From NCBI RefSeq assembly GCF_023155275.1, contig NZ_JALMUV010000007.1:146614-210613 (forward strand): DNA of 64,000 bases, written 5' to 3'. The notes beneath the pieces are model-generated. The model saw only the letters and a list, made by a program, of their open reading frames with translations. It searched no databases and was not told the origin of the DNA. The translations under genes and the position numbers were made by a program. Every line of letters starts with the position of its first letter. Within the stretch, counting starts at the first letter, position 1. Source of the stretch: Streptomyces rhizoryzae. Lineage in GTDB: Bacteria; Actinomycetota; Actinomycetes; Streptomycetales; Streptomycetaceae. Of the stretch, positions 1 to 7,684 are shown piece by piece.

Positions 1-526
1 TGTCAAGGGACCGCCGGCCGCGGCCCGTTGGGTGAGCGATGGATCACGGGGCGGTTGACGCGGAAACGGATGCCTGTTCCACTTGGTCGCATGCATCCAT
101 GGCAGCGGCTGGTCACCCGTGACCACATCGACTTCGGTCGTGTGTGGTCGTCGTCCTGTTGAGCTGACCCCCTGCCCCTGAGGCCCGCCGTCCACCGGCC
201 GGGCCGTTCCCGCGGTTTCTCCCGCCTTCCCCGCCGCGCGCCTTCACACCCGCGCCGCCCTTCGGCGCACCCCTCCCCTCGCTCCGCCCTTCTCCCGTCC
301 GCCCGGCCCGCTCGTCCGGCCTGCCCGTCCGCCGCCGAGTGCCGCCCCAGGCCAGTGAGGCGTACCCATGCCCGCCGCGCCCCGGCCGCCCCGTGCGGCC
401 CCTCTGACGCCCCATCACCCCGCCACCGACGCCCCTCCCCCCGCCTCCGGCCGGGAGGGGCCCCCAGCCCGCCCCGGAGACGAACGGCCCGCTGCCGTTC
501 GAGAAGCATCTGGAGAACCCGCGCCC
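1..526. other. Intergenic region upstream of the solute-binding lipoprotein
   Basis: No convincing gene is visible. The first 150 bases carry two overlapping hairpins (listed separately). The stretch from about 170 to 500 is C-rich and of low complexity; open frames there have the composition of GC-rich non-coding DNA. A TTGACG at 53-58 has no -10 partner at normal spacing. The promoter of the gene at 527 must lie here but I cannot place it. Confidence 0.5.
110..149. promoter_or_regulatory. Two overlapping, mutually exclusive hairpins
   Basis: Hairpin A is TGGTCAC (110-116), CC, GTGACCA (119-125). Hairpin B is GACCACA (121-127), then CGAC-TTCG-GTCG (129-140, a UUCG tetraloop on the plus strand), then TGTGGTC (143-149). 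The arms share bases 121-125, so only one can form at a time. No U-tract follows on either strand. It could be an RNA switch, the terminator of a gene beyond the left edge, or an operator. Confidence 0.4.
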
Positions 527-1492
527 ATGACCGCCACCCGCACCCCGCTCACCGCGCCGCGCCGCACCGTTCCGCGCGCCGCCGCGCTCCTGTCCACCGC
601 GGCCCTGGCGCTCACCGCCTGCGGTCCGGGCGGGGCCGACACCGGCACGGTGGCCGCCGGTCCGGCCCCCGGCGCCGCGATCCCCACCACCGACGTGGTC
701 TCCGCGGTGCGCACGGACCCGGCCGTCGCCGCGCTGCTGCCCGCCGCCGTCCGGGCCCGCGGCACCCTCGCCCTGGCCAGCAGCGTCGGCACCCCGCCCG
801 GCGCCACCTACCTGCCCGACGGGAAGACCCTGGCCGGCCAGGACATCGACTTCGCGGACGCGGTCGGCAAGGTCCTCGGCCTCCGCCTCACCCGCGAGGT
901 GGCGAGCTTCGAGGCGATCCTGCCGGCCCTGGGCAGCGGCAGGTACGACGTGGGCACCGGCAACTTCGGCGTCACCGACGAACGCCGCAAGACCCTCGAC
1001 TTCGTCACCTACGTCAACGACGGCCAGGGCTTCGCGGCCCGCCGGGACAGCCCGCTGAAGAAGGTCACCGCCCTGACCCAGCTGTGCGGTCTGACCGTGG
1101 CCACCGGCGCCGGCACCACCTTCGAGACGACGCTGGAGAAGAACCGGCACCTGTGCCGGGACGCCGGGAAGCAGCCGTACGACGTCAAGACCTACGCCGA
1201 CCAGGGCGCCCTGTGGATCTCGCTCCAGCAGGGCCGCAGCGATGTGGTGATGAGCACCATCAACGGACTGCGGTACGCCGTCCGGCAGCAGCCGGGCCTG
1301 CGCTTCCTCAACGAGTTCAAGCGCCTGGACGTCGGCTTCGCGTTCAAGAAGGGAACCCCGCTGGCACCGGCCTTCCGGGCCGCGGTCAACCACCTGAAGC
1401 AGGACGGCACCTACGACCGCATCCTGAAGAAGTGGGGCACCGGCCCCTCGGCCCTCGCCACCTCCCGGATCAGCCCGCCGGAGCTGCACTGA
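527..1492 (+). CDS. Extracellular solute-binding lipoprotein (amino-acid ABC type, SBP_bac_3)
   Basis: A 321-residue secreted lipoprotein. The N-terminus has basic residues, a hydrophobic stretch and the lipobox LTAC with Cys32 as the lipidation site. The mature part has the features of family 3 periplasmic binding proteins: GTLALASSVGTPPG at the start of the domain, then DIDFADAVGKVLGL, the GRYDVGTGNFGVTDERRKTLDF block and a C-terminal GTYDRILKKWG. Such proteins capture polar amino acids or similar small ligands for an ABC importer, but no permease or ATPase is adjacent, so the ligand is unknown. The ATG at 527 is chosen because GGAGAA lies just upstream and the signal peptide begins there. 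The in-frame extension back to 368 is proline-rich and unlike a signal sequence. Confidence 0.9.
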   Translation: MTATRTPLTAPRRTVPRAAALLSTAALALTACGPGGADTGTVAAGPAPGAAIPTTDVVSAVRTDPAVAALLPAAVRARGTLALASSVGTPPGATYLPDGKTLAGQDIDFADAVGKVLGLRLTREVASFEAILPALGSGRYDVGTGNFGVTDERRKTLDFVTYVNDGQGFAARRDSPLKKVTALTQLCGLTVATGAGTTFETTLEKNRHLCRDAGKQPYDVKTYADQGALWISLQQGRSDVVMSTINGLRYAVRQQPGLRFLNEFKRLDVGFAFKKGTPLAPAFRAAVNHLKQDGTYDRILKKWGTGPSALATSRISPPELH

Positions 1493-1506
1493 CCCGGGAC
1501 GCGACG

Positions 1507-1553
1507 GGGCGGGCACCGCACCCCGGCCCGGTGCCGGGGTGCGGTGCCCGCCC
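1507..1553. terminator. Bidirectional hairpin terminator
   Basis: A 17-bp perfect stem (1511-1527 with 1533-1549, 5-nt loop) extends to about 21 bp. It lies between the convergent ends of the binding protein (1492) and cvnD (1565). It has no U-tract, as is common in high-GC actinobacteria. Confidence 0.75.
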
Positions 1554-1564
1554 GCCCCGCCCGC

Positions 1565-2167
1565 TCAGCGGGCCAGCGCCCCCGCCCGGGGCACGCCGCC
1601 GGCCGCGTGGCGCAGCACGACCTGGTCCATCAGCGCCGCCAGCACATCGCGCACCGACGCCCGCCGGCGCGCGTCGCAGGCGATCACCGGCACCGCGCCG
1701 TCGATGCCCAGGGCCTCGCGGATCTCGTCCAGCTCGAACTCCTGGGCGCCGTCGAAGTGGTTGACCGCCAGCACGAACGGCGTCCCGCGCTCCTCGAAGA
1801 AGTCCAGGGCCGGGAAGGAGTCCTCGATCCGCCGGGTGTCGACCAGCACGATCGACCCCAGCGCGCCCTCCACCAGGTCGTCCCAGAGGAACGAGAAGCG
1901 GTCCTGGCCCGGCGTGCCGAAGAGGTAGAGCACGATCGCCGGGTCCAGGGTGATCCGGCCGAAGTCCAGGGCCACCGTCGTGGTGGTCTTGTTCTCCACG
2001 CCGACGAGCGAGTCCACCCCCACCGAGACCTGGGTGATGGCCGCCTCGGTGTCCAGCGGCTCGATCTCGGAGATGGCGCCGATGAACGTGGTCTTGCCGA
2101 CGCCCAGCCCGCCGCTGATGACGATCTTCACGGCGAGCGGTGCGGCCTTCTCAGAGCGCCCTGACAT
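1565..2167 (-). CDS. cvnD: Conservon small GTPase CvnD
   Basis: A Ras-like GTPase of about 200 residues, the fourth gene of a cvnABCD conservon. Visible motifs are the P-loop GGLGVGKTT, the switch region LFGTPGQDRF and the base-specificity motif VNHFDG, so it should bind and hydrolyse GTP. In streptomycetes CvnD works with the CvnA sensor kinase, the CvnB roadblock protein and CvnC as a membrane-associated complex compared to eukaryotic G-protein systems. The ATG at 2167 overlaps the cvnC stop by 17 bases; an in-frame start at 2191 is possible but would overlap more. It is the last gene of the operon, just before the terminator at 1507-1553. Confidence 0.93.
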   Translation of the reverse strand: MSGRSEKAAPLAVKIVISGGLGVGKTTFIGAISEIEPLDTEAAITQVSVGVDSLVGVENKTTTTVALDFGRITLDPAIVLYLFGTPGQDRFSFLWDDLVEGALGSIVLVDTRRIEDSFPALDFFEERGTPFVLAVNHFDGAQEFELDEIREALGIDGAVPVIACDARRRASVRDVLAALMDQVVLRHAAGGVPRAGALAR

Positions 2168-2492
2168 GGTCCCTGATCCTCTCCAGGACATGGAGCGGCA
2201 GCTCCTTGGGTTGTTGACAGACCAGCAGTCCGCCGACGACGAGGTCGGCGATCAGCACCTTGGCGACGCCCAGCGGCACCCCGATCCCGGCGGCGACCTC
2301 GGCCACCGTCGTCGGCTGCGCACACAGCGCGACGATCCGCCGGCGCTCGAACTCCAGGGACGCGGGCGGTGGTTCGGGCACCGCCACGACCAGCGTCTCC
2401 AGCCGCAGGCCGTCGTGCATCGGCTCGGCCCGGCCGCCGGTCATGATGAACGGCCGGACGAACAGCGCGTCTTCCTCGGCTTCCTCGCTCAT
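2151..2492 (-). CDS. cvnC: Conservon protein CvnC (DUF742)
   Basis: A 113-residue DUF742 protein. The core FERRRIVALCAQPTTVAEVA followed by a GVPLGVAKVLIADLVVGGLL segment resembles a winged helix-turn-helix; the C-terminus contains LLVCQQP and a short helix. Its biochemical role in conservons is not established. It may act as an adaptor for the GTPase. It overlaps cvnB by 4 bases (ATGA) and cvnD by 17 bases, so the four genes are probably co-translated. Confidence 0.93.
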   Translation of the reverse strand: MSEEAEEDALFVRPFIMTGGRAEPMHDGLRLETLVVAVPEPPPASLEFERRRIVALCAQPTTVAEVAAGIGVPLGVAKVLIADLVVGGLLVCQQPKELPLHVLERIRDHVRAL

Positions 2493-2914
2493 CGCGGCAG
2501 TACCTGCCGCAGGTCCGCGATCAGCGCCGGGGTGAGCAGGTCCCCGGCCCGCTCGGCGAGCACCGCCATCTCGTAGCCGACCAGGCCCAGTTCACCGGTG
2601 GAGTCGGCCAGCACGCCCAGGCAGCTGCCGTCCCGGATCGCCGAGACCAGCAGGAAGCCGCGGCCCATCTCGATCATGATGAGCTTGACGCCGTCGAACT
2701 CGTAGCGCCGGGACGCGCTGCGGGCCAGGCTGGACAGTCCGGAGACGACCGCGGCCAGGTGGTCCGCGTCGGTGCGGTTCAGCCCCTCCGAGACGGCGAT
2801 CAGCAGCCCGTCCGAGGAGACCGCCACCGCGTCCCGCACCCCGTCCGTCTTGCGGACGAAGCTGGCCAGCAGCCAGTTGAAGGTGTGCGAATCGCCCTGA
2901 AGATCGACGCTCAC
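2489..2914 (-). CDS. cvnB: Conservon roadblock/LC7 protein CvnB
   Basis: A 141-residue roadblock/LC7 protein. It opens with FNWLLASFVRKTDGVRDAVA and VSSDGLLIAVSEGL, typical of this fold, which in bacteria regulates small GTPases such as CvnD. The GTG start at 2914 overlaps the cvnA stop as GTGA. The open frame continues far upstream but is antisense-like there and shadows cvnA. Confidence 0.93.
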   Translation of the reverse strand: MSVDLQGDSHTFNWLLASFVRKTDGVRDAVAVSSDGLLIAVSEGLNRTDADHLAAVVSGLSSLARSASRRYEFDGVKLIMIEMGRGFLLVSAIRDGSCLGVLADSTGELGLVGYEMAVLAERAGDLLTPALIADLRQVLPR

Positions 2915-5427
2915 TTCTGGTCCCCCTTCGCCGCGGCCCGGTCCGTCCGCTCCGCCCGCTCGTCCTGCCCCCGGCCCGGTACGCCCCGGCCGCCGCCGCT
3001 GCCCCGGCCCTTGCCCTGCTCCCGTTCGCGCTCCTTCTCCACGCTGATCCCGCCGCGCATATGGGCGCTGCGGAGGGTGGCGAGCATCCCGGAGACCTCG
3101 TCGGGCGAACGGTCCGGGGTCGGGGCGGCCTGCTGCTGCCAGCGCGGCGCCGCCGCCTCGTCCACCGCCGACTGGATGGCGCTGCGCCTGGCCCGCTTGA
3201 CCAGGCCGTTGCGGGTGCGGGCCGCCGAGGAGCCGCGCGGGCCGGCCGGGGCCGCCGGCGCGGCCGCCGGTCGCTCCGCGGCGCCGTCGCGCTCCTGCCG
3301 GGGGCGGGGCAGCGGTTCGGAGCGCCCGCCGCCGGACGCGCTCCGGGCCGCCTGCGGCCCCGCGGCCGCCTCGCCGTCCGCCGCCGCGGCATGCTCCTCG
3401 GACACCGCACTCCCCTTCTCCGCCGGCTCGTTCCGCTCGGCCGCGGCGGGCGTGCCCGGTCCCGCGGCCGCGGCCGGCCCGGGGGCCGGCGTGCTGCCCG
3501 GCTCGGCGAGGTGCGCGGCCGGGATGAGCACCCGGGCGACCGTGCCGGCGGCCGGCGCCTCCCCCAGTCGGACCTCGATCCCGCACTTGCGGGCCAGCGC
3601 GCCGACCACGAAGTGCCCGAGGAAGCGGGTGGGTTCGGCCATGAAGCTGGCGGCGCCGGAGAGCCGGACGTTGGCCTCGGCCATCGCCGCGGCGTCCATG
3701 CCGGTGCCGTGGTCGACGATCGCGACCAGATAGCCGGCGCTGGTGCGGCGGCCCTCGACCTCCACATCGGTGTCCGGCGGCGAGAAGCTCAGCGCGTTCT
3801 CGACCAGTTCGGCGAGCAGGTGGGAGATCTCGGAGACCACCGTGCCGCTGAGGAACGCGGCGTCCACCCGCCGCAGCTTGACCCGCCGGTACTCCTCGAC
3901 CTCGGAGAGCGCGGCGCGGATCACGTCGGTGACCGACAGCGGGGTGGCCCAGGTCCGCGGGCTGGCCTCGCCGGCGAGCACCAGCAGGCTCTCGGCGTTG
4001 CGGCGCATCCGGGTGGCGAGGTGGTCCAGCTCGAAGAGGTTGGCCAGGGTCGCCGGGTCGGCGTCCTCGTGCTCCAGCTTGTTGATGAAGCTGATCTGGC
4101 GGCGGACCAGGTTCTGGTTGCGGCGGCCGAGGTTGACCAGCGACTCGGTGGCGTTGCGGCGCAGTACGGCCTGCTCGGTGGCCAGGTCGTAGGCGGCCTG
4201 CTGCACCTGGTCGAAGGCGTCGGCCAGCTGCCGGACCTCGCTGCCCGCCCCGCGCGGCACGGTCAGCGGCGCCGGTGCCTCGGGCCTGCCGGCCTCGCTC
4301 TGGACCCGGGCGACGGCGGCCGGCAGCCGCTCCCCGGCGACCTCCCTGGCCTGCCGGGTCAGCGAGCCCAGCGGCCCGGAGACCGAGCGGGCGGCGCCGA
4401 CGGCGAGCCCGCCGAGCGCGGCCACCGATCCGGCCGCGAGCGCCGCGAACAGCGCCAGGGTGCGGGCCGCGTCCTGCTCCAGCTCGGCCGCCCGGTCCTT
4501 GATGTCCGTCCCCAGCGCCCTCTGGACGGCGCGCAGCCCGTCGATGGTGGCGGTGGCGGAGTCGTACCAGGCGCCCGGCGGGACCTTGCCGGCCCCGGGC
4601 AGCGTGCCCCGGCCGGCGACGATCTGCTTCTCGTAGCCGAGCAGCTCCTTGGCGGACGGGGTCGCCAGCGCGTCCCGGACCAGCCGCTGCTGGCGGGCGG
4701 TGGCCCACTCGGGGTACTCCTCCAGCGCCGCGAGCCGCCCGGAGCGGGTGGTCATGAAGCGGGTGTAGTCGTCGCCGAGGAACCGCCCGGCGTGCAGCGA
4801 GCCGAGCACGATGGCCCGCTCCTGGCCGGTGAACTCCTTGGCGCCGCCGATGACTTGGAGCGCCTGGTAGTCGGCCCGCAGCTGGGCGTCACGGACCTCG
4901 ACGAGGCCGGTCCCGATGCGGTTGAGGGCAACGTTGGTGCCGGTGAAGTAGTCGTAGGTGGGCTCGACCCGGGCGGTGCCGCGGTCCGCGGCGGCCCGTA
5001 CGCCCGGCAGCGCGCGGACCCGGAGCAGGCCCTGCCGCACGGCTACGGCGGCGCTGTCCTCGCGGTCCGCCAGCTCCCGCCGGACGGCGGCCAGGGCGGT
5101 GTCGGTGAGCTTGCGCTGGGCCAGCATCCGGCCGCGGAACTCGGTGATCCCGCCGACGTAGCCGGTCGTCAGGCCGCGTTCCTTCTGGTGCTCGTGGATG
5201 AAGCCCTGGAGCGCCTCGGAGAGGTGGGCGTCGGCGGCGGTGGTGGCGGCGTTGCCGTAGTCGCCGGCCTGCCGGGCGGCGGACAGGCCGAGCAGCGCCA
5301 GGAGTATCACCAGGGCGACCGCCAGGATGCGGATGAGCTTGGCGCGGAGGGAGCGCGGCGCCACGACCGTCGCCGTGAACGCCCTGCGGAGGCGCGGGAC
5401 GCGGGCCTCCGTGATCGGTGTAGTCAC
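2911..5427 (-). CDS. cvnA: Conservon sensor histidine kinase CvnA (NIT domain)
   Basis: An 838-residue membrane sensor kinase, first gene of the conservon. Transmembrane helix 1 is about residues 30-51 and helix 2 about 323-347. Between them lies an extracytoplasmic nitrate/nitrite-sensing type domain with HEHQKERGLTTGYVGG near the start. A HAMP-like linker follows, then the conserved NLGRRNQNLVRRQISF segment (about 432-447) and an HATPase domain with ELVENALSFSPP (N box), VDHGTGMD (G1 box) and a late GTVARVLIP. Residues after about 645 are a long Ala/Pro/Gly-rich, probably disordered tail. The start is GTG at 5427. A perfect inverted repeat lies 34 bp upstream (5461-5486). Confidence 0.93.
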   Translation of the reverse strand: MTTPITEARVPRLRRAFTATVVAPRSLRAKLIRILAVALVILLALLGLSAARQAGDYGNAATTAADAHLSEALQGFIHEHQKERGLTTGYVGGITEFRGRMLAQRKLTDTALAAVRRELADREDSAAVAVRQGLLRVRALPGVRAAADRGTARVEPTYDYFTGTNVALNRIGTGLVEVRDAQLRADYQALQVIGGAKEFTGQERAIVLGSLHAGRFLGDDYTRFMTTRSGRLAALEEYPEWATARQQRLVRDALATPSAKELLGYEKQIVAGRGTLPGAGKVPPGAWYDSATATIDGLRAVQRALGTDIKDRAAELEQDAARTLALFAALAAGSVAALGGLAVGAARSVSGPLGSLTRQAREVAGERLPAAVARVQSEAGRPEAPAPLTVPRGAGSEVRQLADAFDQVQQAAYDLATEQAVLRRNATESLVNLGRRNQNLVRRQISFINKLEHEDADPATLANLFELDHLATRMRRNAESLLVLAGEASPRTWATPLSVTDVIRAALSEVEEYRRVKLRRVDAAFLSGTVVSEISHLLAELVENALSFSPPDTDVEVEGRRTSAGYLVAIVDHGTGMDAAAMAEANVRLSGAASFMAEPTRFLGHFVVGALARKCGIEVRLGEAPAAGTVARVLIPAAHLAEPGSTPAPGPAAAAGPGTPAAAERNEPAEKGSAVSEEHAAAADGEAAAGPQAARSASGGGRSEPLPRPRQERDGAAERPAAAPAAPAGPRGSSAARTRNGLVKRARRSAIQSAVDEAAAPRWQQQAAPTPDRSPDEVSGMLATLRSAHMRGGISVEKEREREQGKGRGSGGGRGVPGRGQDERAERTDRAAAKGDQK

Positions 5428-5831
5428 GTGCTGGACTTTCAGCTTCAGAGTGGTGAGGTCCGGAAGCAGAGCGGTTTCTGCTTCCGTGTCAACGACACTC
5501 CGCGGGGTCAGTCACCCGATCATCGGGCCATATCCCCGGCACATGCCAAGTGCGTGGACATATGCCCTGGTCTCGGTACCGAACCTACCCGCCAGTCGAT
5601 TCCCGCGGCGGCCGTCAACTTGTCGACATCACCGGATCGGGTACCGAACGTGACGCCCTTCGCACAGTCAGTTGACGGAGGGGGCACGGAAGCTGACGGC
5701 GCACCACCCTCTATGCACCAGATATGTCACGAACCCCCGTGCGGCGGGTATCCGCTTGGCACTCCCTCGCCCTGATGGACGACGATAGGGCGAACGGAAG
5801 ACACAGACACCGCGGGTGGGAGGAGGCGTCA
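5428..5831. other. Divergent regulatory region between cvnA and sepF-like gene
   Basis: A 404-bp non-coding interval of lower GC than its neighbours. It holds the inverted repeat at 5461-5486 and two copies of GGTACCGAAC (5575-5584 and 5640-5649), 65 bp apart. It must carry both divergent promoters. A TTGACG at 5672-5677 lacks a -10 at normal spacing. Confidence 0.5.
5461..5486. promoter_or_regulatory. Inverted repeat in the cvnA leader
   Basis: Perfect 10-bp arms CGGAAGCAGA (5461-5470) and TCTGCTTCCG (5477-5486) with a 6-nt spacer, 34 bp before the cvnA start. It could be a repressor site or a leader hairpin. Confidence 0.5.
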
Positions 5832-6281
5832 ATGGGATCGGTACGCAAGGCGAGCGCCTGGCTTGGCCTCGTCGACGACAACGATGACGAGCGCTACTAC
5901 GACGACGACTACGCCGAGGGACCCGAGTCCGCCGCCCCGGGCGGCAATCCGTGGGTGACCGACCCCCGGGTCCGGGTGGCCGACGAGGCCGCCCAGCACC
6001 AGGGGACCCGGATCGCCACGGTCACCCCGGCCTCCTTCCGGGACGCCCGCGGCATCGGCGAGCTGTTCCGGGACGGCGTCCCGGTGATCGTCAACCTCAC
6101 GGCCATGGAGTCCGCCGACGCCAAGCGGGTGGTGGACTTCGCCGCCGGCCTCACCTTCGGCCTGCGCGGCTCCATCGAGCGCGTCGCCACCCGGGTCTTC
6201 CTGCTGACCCCCGCCGACTACCGGGTCGTCACGGGCGAGACCCGCGGCCACCGCAACGGGGGCTTCTTCAACCAGAGTTGA
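5832..6281 (+). CDS. SepF-like cell division protein (paralogue)
   Basis: A 149-residue SepF family protein. It has the acidic N-terminal linker [16 protein letters not shown], then the SepF core with [41 protein letters not shown] and a C-terminal NGGFFNQS. SepF binds FtsZ and anchors the division ring to the membrane, but streptomycetes carry extra paralogues away from the main division cluster. This looks like one of those, because no ftsZ is nearby. AGGAGG at 5821-5826 sets the ATG at 5832. The N-terminus [13 protein letters not shown] could form a membrane-binding amphipathic helix, as in SepF proper. Confidence 0.9.
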   Translation: MGSVRKASAWLGLVDDNDDERYYDDDYAEGPESAAPGGNPWVTDPRVRVADEAAQHQGTRIATVTPASFRDARGIGELFRDGVPVIVNLTAMESADAKRVVDFAAGLTFGLRGSIERVATRVFLLTPADYRVVTGETRGHRNGGFFNQS

Positions 6282-6362
6282 GGCCGCCGGGAGGGGTGCC
6301 TCCCGCACCGGGGCCCGGGAGCCGCACCCGGGAGCCGCGGCGGCCGGCGCCGGCGGCGCCGC

Positions 6363-7556
6363 TCACCGGAACGCGTCGAGCCCGGTGAGCGCCTTGCCCA
6401 GCACCAGCTGGTGCATCTCCGCGGTGCCCTCGTAGGTGAGCACCGACTCCAGATTGGTGGCGTGCCGCATCACGGGGTATTCGAGCGAGATCCCGTTCGC
6501 GCCGAGGACGGTGCGCGCGGTGCGGCAGATCTCGATGGCCTCCCGCACGTTGTTGAGCTTGCCGAAGCTGACCTGCTCCGGCCGCAGCCGCCCGGCGTCG
6601 AAGCGCCGCCCGAGGTGGTGGGCGAGCAGGACGCCCTTGTGCAGCTCGACGGCCATGTCGGCGAGCTTGGCCTGGGTGAGCTGGAAGGCACCGATCGGCC
6701 TGCCGAACTGCTCGCGGGTGCGGGCGTAGTCCAGGGCGGTCCCGAAACAGGTGCGGGCGGCGCCCATGGCGCCCCAGACGATGCCGTAGCGGGCCTGGCC
6801 CAGGCACTCCAGCGGGGCGCGCAGCCCCGCGGCCTCCGGCAATACCGCGTCGGCGGGCAGCCGCACCTCGTCCAGGACCAGTTCGCTGGTGACCGAGGCG
6901 CGCAGGGACCACTTGTGCCGGATGTCGGTGGCGGTGAAGCCGGGGGCGTCGGTGGGGACGGCGAAACCGCGGATGCCGTCGTCGGTACGGGCCCAGACCA
7001 CCGCGACCCCGGCCACCGAGCCGTTGGTGATCCACATCTTGCGGCCGGTCAGCACCCAGTCCGTGCCGTCCCGCCGGGCGCGGGTGCGCATGCCCGCCGG
7101 GTCGGAGCCGTGGTCCGGCTCGGTCAGTCCGAAGCAGCCGATGACCTCGCCGGCGGCCATCCGCGGCAGCCAGTGCTGCTTCTGCTCCTCGGAGCCGAAG
7201 CGCCGGATCGCGTACATCGCCAGCGAGCCCTGGACCGAGACCAGGGAGCGGATGCCGGAGTCCGCGGCCTCCAGCTCCAGGCACGCCAGGCCGTACTGGA
7301 CGTGCGAGGCGCCGGCGCACCCGTAGCCGGTCAGGGACATGCCGAGCGCGCCGAGGGAGCCCAGTTCGCGGGCGAGTTCCCGCACCTCGGGCAGTTCGCC
7401 CTTCTCGTACCAGCCGGCGATGTGCGGCAGGACGCGGTCGGCGGCCCACCGGCGGACGGTGTCGCGGACCGCGCGGTCCTCGTCGGTGAGCAGGTCGTCG
7501 AGGCCCAGCGGGTCGTCGGGGTCGAACGGCGGAAGCGAGGACGGCGTGGGCGACAT
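6363..7556 (-). CDS. Acyl-CoA dehydrogenase, glutaryl-CoA dehydrogenase type
   Basis: A 397-residue flavoprotein of the acyl-CoA dehydrogenase family. It contains the FAD/substrate loop CFGLTEPDHGSDP, the segment WVLTGRKMWITNG and the C-terminal TYEGTAEMHQLVLGKALTG. The Glu in the last block (about residue 376) is the expected catalytic base. The pattern LTEPDHGSDPAGM together with the C-terminal block is closest to glutaryl-CoA dehydrogenases, which oxidise and decarboxylate glutaryl-CoA to crotonyl-CoA in lysine degradation; a more general acyl-CoA dehydrogenase is possible. GGAGG precedes the ATG at 7556. A palindrome at 7592-7608 lies in the promoter region. Confidence 0.9.
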   Translation of the reverse strand: MSPTPSSLPPFDPDDPLGLDDLLTDEDRAVRDTVRRWAADRVLPHIAGWYEKGELPEVRELARELGSLGALGMSLTGYGCAGASHVQYGLACLELEAADSGIRSLVSVQGSLAMYAIRRFGSEEQKQHWLPRMAAGEVIGCFGLTEPDHGSDPAGMRTRARRDGTDWVLTGRKMWITNGSVAGVAVVWARTDDGIRGFAVPTDAPGFTATDIRHKWSLRASVTSELVLDEVRLPADAVLPEAAGLRAPLECLGQARYGIVWGAMGAARTCFGTALDYARTREQFGRPIGAFQLTQAKLADMAVELHKGVLLAHHLGRRFDAGRLRPEQVSFGKLNNVREAIEICRTARTVLGANGISLEYPVMRHATNLESVLTYEGTAEMHQLVLGKALTGLDAFR

Positions 7557-7591
7557 GGCGGGCCTCCGGCGGGTTCAGCGCTCGCGCGAAA

Positions 7592-7608
7592 AACTAGCAG
7601 TGGTAGTT
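7592..7608. promoter_or_regulatory. Palindromic operator candidate upstream of the acyl-CoA dehydrogenase
   Basis: AACTA-N7-TAGTT, an AT-rich perfect inverted repeat in GC-rich surroundings, 36 bp upstream of the start at 7556. Size and place suit a TetR-family operator. No regulator gene is adjacent. Confidence 0.45.
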
Positions 7609-7684
7609 ACGCGGCTCCGACGGTACGGCCCCCGGCGCCGCGCGGGCAAGGGTCCCCCGCCGCGCGCCACCGGGCCGGTGCCGG

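Noticed and set aside
53..58. TTGACG as the -35 of the binding-protein promoter
   Set aside because: No -10 element at 16-19 bp and the gene starts about 470 bp later.
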